Origin: Bacteroidota bacterium
GTDB lineage: Bacteria; Bacteroidota; Bacteroidia; Chitinophagales; Saprospiraceae
Direction of reading: 5' to 3'
Length of the DNA: 35,339 nt
NCBI GenBank assembly: GCA_029781095.1
Contig: JAKOXM010000258.1
Location: 1 to 35,339, forward strand
The position numbers and the translations under genes were made by a program. Positions within the stretch are counted from its first letter, which is position 1, and each line of letters opens with the position of its first letter. Below the pieces are notes generated by a model. It was not told where the DNA came from. It was given only the letters and a program-made list of their open reading frames with translations, and searched no databases. Positions 25,330 to 33,135 of this stretch are shown one piece after another.

Positions 25330-26619
25330 TTACAGCCTCCAGTAATGTATTTGCGGGTCTATATTCTCATACAGGGCTTTCAGGTCCATCAGGATCGCAT
25401 TTTCACGGGTAATGGACTTGAAAAACGCGCTGTCGTAAGTTTTATACTCCTTGTGTGCAACGGCCACAACCACCGCATCGTAATCGTCGGATATCTTGTC
25501 CACCAGTGTCAGTTTGTATTCATGCGCAACTTCATTGGGCGACGCATGCGGGTCTGCTATGTGCACATTAATGGAAAAATCCTGCAACTCATGCACAAGC
25601 GCAGCAACCTTGGAGTTGCGAATATCCGCCACATCTTCTTTAAATGTGATACCCAGCACCAATACTTTAGCCTGGCCCGGACTCTTTTCTTTCTGGATCA
25701 GCAGTTGAACGAGTTTTTTTGCGATCCAGGCAGGCATGCCATCGTTGATGCGCCGGCCGCTCAGGATAACCTGTGGCTCGTAACCGAGTTCAACCGACTT
25801 ATGCAGTAGATAATAAGGATCGACACCGATACAGTGTCCGCCGACAAGCCCGGGGTAAAATTTAAGGAAGTTCCATTTGGTGCCCGCCGCCTTGATCACT
25901 TCCTGGGTATCGATTCCCATCCGGTCAAAAATCATCGAGAGCTCGTTCATCAGGGAGATGTTCAGGTCCCGCTGGGTATTTTCTATGACTTTAGCCGCTT
26001 CAGCGACTTTGATGCTGCTGGCCTTGTATACGCCGGCCTCTATGATGTGTGCATAGGTTTGGGCGATCTCTTCGAGCGATTCGGCGTCATTGCCGCTTAC
26101 AATTTTAAGAATTTTGGTCAGAGGCCGCGTTTTGTCGCCCGGATTGATGCGTTCCGGCGAGTATCCGAGTTTGAAATCACGACCCATTTTCAGGCCGGAA
26201 AGTTCTTCCAGGATTGGCAGACAGTCTTCCTCCGTGCAGCCGGGATAGACCGTTGATTCAAATACCACATAATCACCTTTTTTAAGTGCTCTGCCGACGC
26301 TCGCTGACGCTTTTTTCAGTGGATTGAGATCGGGAACCTTGTGTTCATCGATATCAGTCGGCACTGCAATGACGAAAAAATTTGCTTTGCGGAGTTCCTC
26401 GATATCATCGGTGAAGGTGATATCCGTCCCTTCGAACGCCGATCCGTCCAGTTCGCGGCTCGGGTCTTCTCCCCGGCGCATCATGTCGATGCGGGCCTTG
26501 TTGATATCGAAACCGACGACTTTGAACTGGCGGGCGAATTCCAGGGCGATCGGCAGACCCACGTAGCCAAGACCAACGACTGCGAGGGCCTTTTTTTTGT
26601 TTTTAAGTGCCTGATACAT
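25330..26619 (-). CDS. UDP-N-acetylhexosamine 6-dehydrogenase (TviB/WbpA/WecC-like)
   Basis: An NAD-dependent nucleotide-sugar dehydrogenase of 429 residues that oxidises C6 of a UDP-HexNAc to the uronic acid in two steps. VVGLGYVGLP at 14-23 is the NAD-binding loop. ESTVYPGCTEEDC at 121-133 and GYSPERINPGDK at 152-163 are typical of the TviB/WbpA group. EAAKVIENTQRDLNI carries Lys210, and GGHCIGVDPYYL has the catalytic Cys263. The C-terminal domain (LGITFKEDVADIRNSK) is complete. It is the first gene of the main cluster, 29 bases after the winged-helix regulator. The exact substrate, UDP-GlcNAc, UDP-GalNAc or UDP-ManNAc, is not fixed by sequence. Confidence 0.92.
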   Translation of the reverse strand: MYQALKNKKKALAVVGLGYVGLPIALEFARQFKVVGFDINKARIDMMRRGEDPSRELDGSAFEGTDITFTDDIEELRKANFFVIAVPTDIDEHKVPDLNPLKKASASVGRALKKGDYVVFESTVYPGCTEEDCLPILEELSGLKMGRDFKLGYSPERINPGDKTRPLTKILKIVSGNDAESLEEIAQTYAHIIEAGVYKASSIKVAEAAKVIENTQRDLNISLMNELSMIFDRMGIDTQEVIKAAGTKWNFLKFYPGLVGGHCIGVDPYYLLHKSVELGYEPQVILSGRRINDGMPAWIAKKLVQLLIQKEKSPGQAKVLVLGITFKEDVADIRNSKVAALVHELQDFSINVHIADPHASPNEVAHEYKLTLVDKISDDYDAVVVAVAHKEYKTYDSAFFKSITRENAILMDLKALYENIDPQIHYWRL

Positions 26620-26648
26620 GCTGAAGTAGATTAAGTTTTAGCATTTAG

Positions 26649-27206
26649 TTATTTAAAAATAGGGGGAGAATCATCCGGTTGGCTCCAGAGCAGCAAAGGC
26701 TCCGGTTTGTATTTCGTCCAGTCGATGGCGACTGCCTCCTGGGTATCGTAAATGAGGTATCGAATTTTCCGGCCGACGACTTTTTCCGCCTTTTCCACCA
26801 GCGAAGTCAGATAGGTCTTGTCGAAGTCGCCGATAAACACGAGGTCGATCACCTGGCTGTCGATGCCTTTTGAAAAATCACCTGCGAGGAATACGCGTTG
26901 CACATTGCCAAGTCGCTGTATCACGTTTTCCACTACCTGGTCCAGCCCCAAATGCTTCAGCACGATATTGTGAATTTCGCTAAAGAGCGGATGTGAAGTG
27001 TTGGCGCGGTAAATCTTTTTATTGCCCTCACTTTCAGATGTGAGCAGTCCCGCGCTTTCCAGGCGGTTGAGTTCCAGCCGTATGCCATTGGAAGATTCGC
27101 CAAATTCACTTTCCAGACTACGCAAATAGGCTGTTGCATGACTGTTGAGAAAGAATTTCAACAACAGCTTTATGCGCGTCTTGGAAGAAATAAGTGCATC
27201 GATCAT
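26649..27206 (-). CDS. Winged-helix regulator with a nucleotidyltransferase-like C-terminal half
   Basis: A 185-residue protein. The first 75 residues form an ArsR/MarR-like winged helix (SKTRIKLLLKFFLNSHATAYLRSLESE, then IRLELNRLESAGLLTSESEGNKKIYRAN for the recognition helix and wing). Residues of about 100-175 (VQRVFLAGDFSKG, then VIDLVFIGDFDKTYLTSLVEKAEKVVGRKIRYLIYD) resemble the fold of small nucleotidyltransferase-like proteins. The G-S and D-x-D metal site of active enzymes is not obvious, so it may be a sensor. It lies 29 bases upstream of the 6-dehydrogenase and is the likely local regulator of the locus. That is inference from position. Confidence 0.8.
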   Translation of the reverse strand: MIDALISSKTRIKLLLKFFLNSHATAYLRSLESEFGESSNGIRLELNRLESAGLLTSESEGNKKIYRANTSHPLFSEIHNIVLKHLGLDQVVENVIQRLGNVQRVFLAGDFSKGIDSQVIDLVFIGDFDKTYLTSLVEKAEKVVGRKIRYLIYDTQEAVAIDWTKYKPEPLLLWSQPDDSPPIFK

Positions 27207-27222
27207 GGCAAAGATTGAGCAG

Positions 27223-27230
27223 CAAAATTA
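27223..27230 (-). promoter_or_regulatory. Candidate -7 box upstream of the winged-helix regulator
   Basis: The minus strand reads TAATTTTG, an exact TAnnTTTG match, 16 bases before the regulator ATG at 27206. The predicted leader would be only about 10 bases. No TTG box is present at the usual distance; a TTGACA lies about 55 bases further upstream. This is the best candidate for the promoter that starts the main cluster. Confidence 0.4.
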
Positions 27231-27308
27231 CTCAAAGTTGTCATGATGCCATCCCGGCGGCCATAAAAAACTTGTGTTTTGTCAACTATGCGGCATTACC
27301 TGACAGGT

Positions 27309-30300
27309 TTACACATCGTAGTTCAAAACCGGTGCCAACCATCGCTCCATCTCTGCCGTCGACATTCCTTTTCGCCTTGCATAGCTCTCTACCTGGTCTT
27401 TCCCAATCTGTCCGAGTCCGAAATATTTTGATTCGGGATGACTGAAATACCAGCCGCTTACGGCAGCAGCGGGGTACATCGCGTAACTTTCGGTCAAAAG
27501 TATGCCTGATCGCCGGTCCGGTTCGAGCAATTGCCACATGAGTTGCTTTTCGGTGTGGTCCGGACAAGCAGGATAACCCGGCGCGGGTCGAATTCCCCGG
27601 TATTTTTCAGCGATTAGCTGCTCGCTTTCAAGCGTTTCATCGGCAGCATAACCCCAAAATTCTTTTCGTACCCGCTCGTGCATACGCTCTGCCATGGCTT
27701 CTGCCAGGCGGTCGGCCAGGGATTTCAACAGAATGGCGGAATAATCGTCGTGGGCGGCTTCGAAGCGCTTGACGTGCTCTTCGATGCCAATTCCCGCCGT
27801 AACGGCGAAGGCGCCCAGGTAATCGGGCGATCCTCCCGCCGGCGCGATAAAATCGGCAAGGCAAAAGTTCGGTTGTCCGGGGGCTTTCTGGTTTTGTTGC
27901 CGGAGGTGGTGCAGCGTCATCAGCACTTCCGTGCGGGTATCGTCCCGGTATAACTGAATATCATCGTGTTGCACGCTATTGGCGGGGAATATTCCGATGA
28001 CGGCACTTGCCTGCAGCCAATGTTCATCGATGATTCGGCGAAGCATAACCTGCGCATCGTGGTACAATTTTTTTGCTTCGATACCCACCACTGAGTCCTC
28101 GAGGATAGCGGGGTACTTGCCAGCCAGCTGCCAGCTTTGGAAAAATGGCGTCCAGTCTATGTATTCGGAAATTTCCTCCAGTGAATAATTATCAAAGGAT
28201 TTTATGCCCAGAAAATTTGGCTTCGGCGGCTGATAAGCTGCCCAATCCGGCATGAATTTATTCGCACGCGCCTGTTGTAGACCGAGGTACTGCTTGGCGG
28301 ACTGGCGGCCGGCGCGTTGCACCCGGATCTGCTCGTATTCATTTTTGATACCGTTAATGAAGGCCTCGTTGTCTGTCTCGTTTTTTGTAAGAAGCGAGCT
28401 CACAACGGCCACGCTTCGGCTGGCGTCGAGTACGTGTACTACAGGCGCATTCCGGTATTGCGGCTCGATCTTTACGGCAGTATGCGTCTTGGAGGTCGTG
28501 GCGCCCCCGATGAGCAGCGGGATATTCAGGTTCAGCCGCTGCATTTCTCTGGCGATATGCACCATTTCATCGAGCGAGGGCGTAATAAGTCCCGAAAGAC
28601 CGATCACGTCCGCCTTTTCTTCCACGGCGGCCTTTAATATTTTATCCGCAGGCACCATGACGCCCATATCCACGATATCGTAATTGTTACATCCCAGTAC
28701 GACACCTACGATGTTCTTGCCAATGTCGTGGACGTCGCCTTTCACCGTCGCCATGAGTATTTTTCCCTTGGCGCCCGTTGAGCCCGCGCTTTTCATCGCC
28801 TCGATATAAGGCGTGAGATAGGCAACTGCCTTTTTCATGACGCGGGCGGATTTTACCACCTGCGGTAAAAACATCTTTCCGGCGCCAAACAGGTCGCCCA
28901 CTACATTCATGCCGTCCATCAGCGGCCCCTCGATGACGTGCAGGGGCATCTCAAATTGTTGCCGGGCTGCCTCGGCGTCTTCTTCAATATATTTGTCAAT
29001 CCCTTTTACAAGGGCATGTGTGATGCGTTCCTGCACGGTGCCATTGCGCCAGGAGAGGTCTTCTTCGATTGTCTTGCCTCCGGTAGACCGGAATGACTCG
29101 GCCAGTTTGACCAGTTCTTCCGTAGCATCCGGCCGGCGGTTAAAGAGCACGTCCTCGATATGACGCAACAAATCTTTCGGTATCTCTTCATACACCTCCA
29201 CCATGCCTGCATTCACGATACCCATATCCATGCCGGCCTGAATTGCGTGGTATAAAAAGGCGGAATGCATCGCTTCCCGCACGGCATTATTGCCCCGGAA
29301 GGAGAAAGAGAGATTGCTCACGCCGCCGCTGATCTTGACGCCGGGACAGGTTTCCTTGATGATTCGGGTCGCCTCTATGTAATTGATTGCATATTCATTA
29401 TGCTCTTCGATGCCGGTAGCGACGGCAAAAATATTGGGGTCGAAAATAATGTCGGTCGGGTCGAACTCCAGTTGTCCGGTCAGTATTTTATAGGCGCGCT
29501 GGCAAATCTCCACCTTGCGTTCGATGGTATCCGCCTGTCCCTTTTCGTCGAAAGCCATCACCACGACGGCTGCACCGTAGCGGTGGCAAATTTTTGCCTG
29601 TCGTATGAATTCCGCTTCACCTTCTTTCATGGAAATGGAATTCACGATACTCTTTCCCTGCAGGCACTTCAGACCGGCTTCGATCACCTGAAATTTGGAA
29701 GAATCGACCATGACGGGCAGTTTGGCGATGTCCGGTTCTGCGCCCAAAAGCAGCAAAAATTCCACCATTGCCTTTTCGGAGTCCAGCAAACCCTCATCCA
29801 TGTTGACGTCGATAATCTGGGCGCCGCCTTCTACCTGCTGCCGGGCCACGCTGAGTGCTTCCGTATAGTTGCCCGATTTGATCAATTGGGCGAATTTGGC
29901 GGAGCCGGTCACGTTTGTCCGTTCGCCGATATTGATAAAATTCGTGTTTTCACGCACAATGAGCGGCTCCATACCGCTATACATGCTGTATGGCAAACCG
30001 GCAGCGGGTTTCCGCGGCGCTATGTTTTTTACGTGTCCCGCGATATGGCGGATATGGGCAGGCGTGGTGCCGCAGCAGCCGCCGACGATATTGACAAACC
30101 CGGACCGGGCAAAATCCTCGACAAATCCGCACATTTCATGCGGCGTTTGATCGTATTCTCCAAACTCGTTGGGCAGCCCGGCATTCGGATAGGCGCTCAC
30201 GAAGCAATCGGCGATTTTGGACAGGGTTTCCAGGTAAGGCCGCATTTCTTCTGCGCCCAGCGCACAGTTGAGACCTACTGAAAACGGCCTGGCGTGTTTC

Positions 30301-31016
30301 ACGGAAATCCAGAATGCTTCCACCGTCTGACCGCTGAGGGTACGCCCCGATGCGTCGGTAATAGTGCCGGAGATCATAATGGGCAGTTTCAGATTTTTTT
30401 CCTCGAATACTTCGTCGATGGCGAAAAGGGCGGATTTCGCGTTGAGCGTATCGAAAATAGTCTCCACGAGCAGGATATCGACCCCTCCGTCAATCAGACC
30501 GCGCACTTGTTCGGCATAGGCCGTTTTTGCCTCGTCGAAAGTAAGTGCGCGAAATCCGGGGTTGTTCACATCGGGCGACAGGGACAGCGTTTTATTGAGC
30601 GGGCCGAGGGCTCCGGCGACAAATCTTTGTTTGTCGCCCGTATCCTTCAGGCCATCGACAGCCCGGCGCGCGATTTGGGCAGCGGCCAGATTGATCTCGT
30701 AGGCGATTCCGGCGGGCATCTCGTAGTCGGCCTGCGAGATGGCATTGGCATTGAATGTATTGGTTTCGAGAATATCGGCTCCGGCTTCGAGGTATGCCCG
30801 GTGAATCTGTTCGATCACATCGGGGCGGGTGAGGCAAAGCAGGTCATTGTTGCCCTGCAGATCTTTCGGATGATTTCCGAATCGTTCTCCGCGAAAATCG
30901 CTCTCCGTCAGTTGGTACTGCTGAATCATGGTGCCCATGGCGCCATCTATGACGAGGATGCGGGATTGGGCGGCGGCGGTGAGTTGAGAAAAAGTGTTGT
31001 TGAAGATTTTGTCCAA
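27309..31016 (-). CDS. metH: Cobalamin-dependent methionine synthase
   Basis: It transfers the methyl group of 5-methyltetrahydrofolate to homocysteine through cobalamin. From the TTG at 31016 it has 1235 residues, close to the 1227 of E. coli MetH, and all four modules are intact. The homocysteine domain has zinc ligands Cys251 and Cys314/315 ([20 protein letters not shown]). The pterin domain starts at [12 protein letters not shown]. The B12 domain has DVHDIG with the cobalt-ligand His763. The activation domain has the [12 protein letters not shown] motif. The only ATG upstream, at 31115, lies inside the nusG-like gene and adds unconserved residues. The 102-base gap after it holds only a weak hairpin. 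It seems to be a housekeeping gene inserted between two polysaccharide gene groups. Confidence 0.95.
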   Translation of the reverse strand: MDKIFNNTFSQLTAAAQSRILVIDGAMGTMIQQYQLTESDFRGERFGNHPKDLQGNNDLLCLTRPDVIEQIHRAYLEAGADILETNTFNANAISQADYEMPAGIAYEINLAAAQIARRAVDGLKDTGDKQRFVAGALGPLNKTLSLSPDVNNPGFRALTFDEAKTAYAEQVRGLIDGGVDILLVETIFDTLNAKSALFAIDEVFEEKNLKLPIMISGTITDASGRTLSGQTVEAFWISVKHARPFSVGLNCALGAEEMRPYLETLSKIADCFVSAYPNAGLPNEFGEYDQTPHEMCGFVEDFARSGFVNIVGGCCGTTPAHIRHIAGHVKNIAPRKPAAGLPYSMYSGMEPLIVRENTNFINIGERTNVTGSAKFAQLIKSGNYTEALSVARQQVEGGAQIIDVNMDEGLLDSEKAMVEFLLLLGAEPDIAKLPVMVDSSKFQVIEAGLKCLQGKSIVNSISMKEGEAEFIRQAKICHRYGAAVVVMAFDEKGQADTIERKVEICQRAYKILTGQLEFDPTDIIFDPNIFAVATGIEEHNEYAINYIEATRIIKETCPGVKISGGVSNLSFSFRGNNAVREAMHSAFLYHAIQAGMDMGIVNAGMVEVYEEIPKDLLRHIEDVLFNRRPDATEELVKLAESFRSTGGKTIEEDLSWRNGTVQERITHALVKGIDKYIEEDAEAARQQFEMPLHVIEGPLMDGMNVVGDLFGAGKMFLPQVVKSARVMKKAVAYLTPYIEAMKSAGSTGAKGKILMATVKGDVHDIGKNIVGVVLGCNNYDIVDMGVMVPADKILKAAVEEKADVIGLSGLITPSLDEMVHIAREMQRLNLNIPLLIGGATTSKTHTAVKIEPQYRNAPVVHVLDASRSVAVVSSLLTKNETDNEAFINGIKNEYEQIRVQRAGRQSAKQYLGLQQARANKFMPDWAAYQPPKPNFLGIKSFDNYSLEEISEYIDWTPFFQSWQLAGKYPAILEDSVVGIEAKKLYHDAQVMLRRIIDEHWLQASAVIGIFPANSVQHDDIQLYRDDTRTEVLMTLHHLRQQNQKAPGQPNFCLADFIAPAGGSPDYLGAFAVTAGIGIEEHVKRFEAAHDDYSAILLKSLADRLAEAMAERMHERVRKEFWGYAADETLESEQLIAEKYRGIRPAPGYPACPDHTEKQLMWQLLEPDRRSGILLTESYAMYPAAAVSGWYFSHPESKYFGLGQIGKDQVESYARRKGMSTAEMERWLAPVLNYDV

Positions 31017-31037
31017 GGTTGGTGAGAAGATTTGCGG

Positions 31038-31045
31038 CAAAGGTA
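31038..31045 (-). promoter_or_regulatory. Candidate -7 box upstream of metH
   Basis: The minus strand reads TACCTTTG, an exact TAnnTTTG match, about 21 bases upstream of the TTG at 31016. It lies downstream of the ATG at 31115, which supports the TTG as the true metH start. No clear -33 box is seen. The 58-base gap is too short for a B12 or SAM riboswitch. Confidence 0.4.
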
Positions 31046-31074
31046 ACGAATGGACGGCACAGAAGTTTACCGGA

Positions 31075-31641
31075 CTAGTCCAAAACAAGGTTAGTTTTCT
31101 GTAAAAAAGCCGCATCCACCGTGATCAGCAAACTGTAGCCCAATTGGCCAAGCGCCACCTGAAACCTGCGTTTGCCTTCTGTTTTTACGATCCGGCCGGT
31201 CATGCCGGTCAGGTTGCCGGCGCTGATCTCGACAGGATCGCCTTCTTCGAACGCGCCTGGTATGGCCTCAATGTCAAGGCCTTCTTCCAGCGTGATGCGC
31301 TTGAGCAGATCGATCTCTGCCTCCGGGATGGCGATCAGGTTTTTGCTGAACTTGACGAAACCGGCGACATTTTCGGTTTCCAGAACCGGCACGTACTGGT
31401 CTTTGACGATTTTTACAAAAATGTAGCAGTTGATGAGTGGTTTTTCAGTCAGACGGGTGCTTCTCGCATAGCGCCGCATCAGTTTCTGGAGGGGCAGCCA
31501 GGCCAGAATGCCTTTTTTGCTCAGCATCCGCTGCACAAATTTTTCACTCCGGGAACGTGTATGCACAGCGAACCACCGGAACTCGGATTCATGAATCTGA
31601 TTAACGATGTCCGGCATTGACCGGCGATGAGCGTTGGACAT
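31075..31641 (-). CDS. NusG-family transcription antiterminator, UpxY-like
   Basis: A 188-residue NusG paralogue. The NGN domain spans about residues 20-120 ([21 protein letters not shown], then [11 protein letters not shown] and [11 protein letters not shown]). A KOW-like segment near 130-160 ([22 protein letters not shown]) follows. In Bacteroides, UpxY proteins bind RNA polymerase and let it read through termination in their own capsule operon. The present gene lies after wzi and two acetyltransferase genes and before metH. It is therefore not at the head of the main cluster as is usual. ATG 31641 is taken; ATG 31617 would also give a complete NGN domain. It may act on the long minus-strand transcript. 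Confidence 0.88.
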   Translation of the reverse strand: MSNAHRRSMPDIVNQIHESEFRWFAVHTRSRSEKFVQRMLSKKGILAWLPLQKLMRRYARSTRLTEKPLINCYIFVKIVKDQYVPVLETENVAGFVKFSKNLIAIPEAEIDLLKRITLEEGLDIEAIPGAFEEGDPVEISAGNLTGMTGRIVKTEGKRRFQVALGQLGYSLLITVDAAFLQKTNLVLD

Positions 31642-31677
31642 ACAAGCGGACGTGAATTCGCAATCGGGCGGGGTTGT

Positions 31678-32307
31678 TTATTCGGCCATGCGAAGCGCTT
31701 CGACCTCATTGCCCGTTAACAGGGCAATATTCCGGGTTATTTTTTCCATATCCCAATTCCACCAGCAAATTTCCAGCAATGCGCGGATATGTTCCTCCGG
31801 AAAACGCTTGCGCAACGCGCGCGCCGGATTGCCGCCTGCGATGGTGTAGGGCTCCACATCCCTCGTCACAACTGAACAGGAACCGATGATGGCCCCGTCG
31901 CCAATGCTGATACCCGGCATGATGACGGCGTTGTAGCCGATCCAGACATCGTTTCCCACAACCGTATTGCCCTTGTCGGGATACATTTTTCCCTCCATCG
32001 CGTGCTCCCAACCATTGCCGAAAACGGCAAATGGATAAGTGGAAACGGCTTCCGTCATGTGATTGGCGCCGTTCATGATAAACGTAACGCCGGATGCGAT
32101 CATGCAGAATTTACCGATAACAAGTTTGTCGCCCCTGAAATCGAACAGGTACTTCACATTTTTTTCAAAATTCGCAACATCCTCAAAATCATCATAATAG
32201 GTGAAGTCGCCGACCTCGATATTGGGGTTTTTGACGACGTTTTTCAAAAAACAGAGCCGCTCGTAGCCGGCCAGCGGAAAAACGGTGTTTGGATTCGGGC
32301 CTGTCAT
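31678..32307 (-). CDS. Vat-like hexapeptide acetyltransferase (CatB/xenobiotic acyltransferase family)
   Basis: A 209-residue beta-helix acetyltransferase. TGPNPNTVFPLAGYERLCFLKN at the N-terminus, IEVGDFTYYDD, GDKLVIGKFCMIASG and FIMNGANHM (with the catalytic-type His) follow the order seen in Vat streptogramin acetyltransferases. GNDVWIGYNAVIMPG, IAGGNPARALRKRF and WWNWDMEKI complete it. Relatives occur as chromosomal genes of unknown substrate, so drug resistance must not be assumed; in this locus a sugar could be the substrate. I chose ATG 32307, where the family similarity begins. The alternative ATG at 32361 would place the start inside the palindrome at 32354-32389. Confidence 0.88.
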   Translation of the reverse strand: MTGPNPNTVFPLAGYERLCFLKNVVKNPNIEVGDFTYYDDFEDVANFEKNVKYLFDFRGDKLVIGKFCMIASGVTFIMNGANHMTEAVSTYPFAVFGNGWEHAMEGKMYPDKGNTVVGNDVWIGYNAVIMPGISIGDGAIIGSCSVVTRDVEPYTIAGGNPARALRKRFPEEHIRALLEICWWNWDMEKITRNIALLTGNEVEALRMAE

Positions 32308-32353
32308 ATTTAATGCTAAAAATGTGTTTTGTAAAGTAGTAATTACCAGCGTG

Positions 32354-32389
32354 TTATTCATCGGATGACTGCAGTCATCTGATGAATAA
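32354..32389. repeat. 36-bp near-perfect palindrome upstream of the Vat-like gene
   Basis: Positions 32354 to 32389 are palindromic about the centre of a CTGCAG site at 32369-32374. All 18 pairs match except 32363/32380, which is a G opposite T. It lies 47 bases upstream of the ATG at 32307 in a 167-base gap. There is no T-run after it on the minus strand, so it is not a standard terminator. It could be an operator for a dimeric regulator or a structured leader. Confidence 0.7.
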
Positions 32390-32474
32390 GTTCAAATGCG
32401 GGGAAATACTGCCAAACGGATCAACAAGTCTGCCGAAGTTAATTAATTGATTATCAATTCACAAAAGGAGTCTT

Positions 32475-33077
32475 CTATAAAAGATGCACCCGCCCGTCCC
32501 GCAATCCGTATCGCTCGCCGTTTTCCGGACATACCGCCTCGCCACCCGCATCGAATTTCAGGCGATGCCCGTACCGGCTCACCCATCCGGTCTGACGCGC
32601 CGGGTTGCCAACCACGAGCCCGAAATCGGGCACATCCTTCGTCACCACCGCTCCGGCGCCGATGAGTGCGTATGCTCCGATGGTAACGCCGCAGATCACC
32701 GTGGCGTTGGCGCCGATACTGGCGCCTTTTTTCACGAGGGTTTGCCGGAATTCATTTTTTCGCTCGAGGAAACTGCGCGGGTTGATAACATTGGTAAAAA
32801 CCATGCTCGGTCCCAGAAAAACGTCGTCTTCGCAGAAGACGCCTGTATAGAGAGAAACGTTGTTTTGCACCTTCACGTTGTTGCCGAGTTTCACGCTTGT
32901 CGATACCAGCACATTCTGGCCAAGAATACATTTTTCGCCCATTTCACTGCCGGGCATGACGTGGCTGAAGTGCCAGATTTTCGAACCGGCGCCTATGATG
33001 CATCCTTCGTCGATGACGGCGGTCGGGTGTGCGTAGAATGTCGGTGCGCTAGCAGAAGGCGTTTGCTGATTGTTCAT
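32475..33077 (-). CDS. WbpD/WlbB-like UDP-amino-sugar N-acetyltransferase
   Basis: A 200-residue left-handed beta-helix enzyme matching WbpD/WlbB, which acetylate the 3-amino group of UDP-2-acetamido-3-amino-glucuronate. Signature stretches are HPTAVIDEGCIIGAGSKIW, VKLGNNVKVQNNVSLYTGV, PSMVFTNVINPRSFLERK, TLVKKGASIGANATVICG and AGAVVTKDVPDFGLVVGNPAR. The ATG at 33077 is 15 residues before the domain. The longer frame to 33155 overlaps wzi and is read through a 13-bp direct repeat. Related WbpA/WbpE-like genes lie on the far side of metH. An N-acetyltransferase for another amino sugar remains possible. Confidence 0.9.
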   Translation of the reverse strand: MNNQQTPSASAPTFYAHPTAVIDEGCIIGAGSKIWHFSHVMPGSEMGEKCILGQNVLVSTSVKLGNNVKVQNNVSLYTGVFCEDDVFLGPSMVFTNVINPRSFLERKNEFRQTLVKKGASIGANATVICGVTIGAYALIGAGAVVTKDVPDFGLVVGNPARQTGWVSRYGHRLKFDAGGEAVCPENGERYGLRDGRVHLL

Positions 33078-33085
33078 TTTCAAAT

Positions 33086-33120
33086 GATTGAATGATTTGG
33101 GTAGTACGATTGAATGATTT
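33086..33120 (-). repeat. Pair of 13-bp direct repeats between wzi and the WbpD-like gene
   Basis: The plus-strand sequence GATTGAATGATTT occurs at 33086-33098 and 33108-33120, 22 bases apart start to start, about two helical turns. It fills much of the 58-base gap. It may be a tandem operator or a small duplication; no -7 box is seen beside it. Confidence 0.5.
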
Positions 33121-33135
33121 CGAGATCGATTTTTT

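Noticed and set aside
29265-30281. Plus-strand open frame of 338 codons
   Set aside because: It lies wholly antisense to the conserved metH and its translation shows no domain or membrane pattern.
31017-31074. A B12 or SAM riboswitch before metH
   Set aside because: The gap is 58 bases, too short for the known classes.
31072-31081. 10-bp palindrome GGACTAGTCC at the end of the nusG-like gene
   Set aside because: Too short to separate from chance, and it includes the TAG stop codon of the gene.
31017-31115. N-terminal extension of metH from the ATG at 31115
   Set aside because: It overlaps the nusG-like gene, has no MetH similarity, and the -7 box lies downstream of it.
31678-32307. A streptogramin resistance gene
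   Set aside because: Family similarity to Vat is clear, but chromosomal relatives have diverse or unknown substrates and the setting is a glycan locus.
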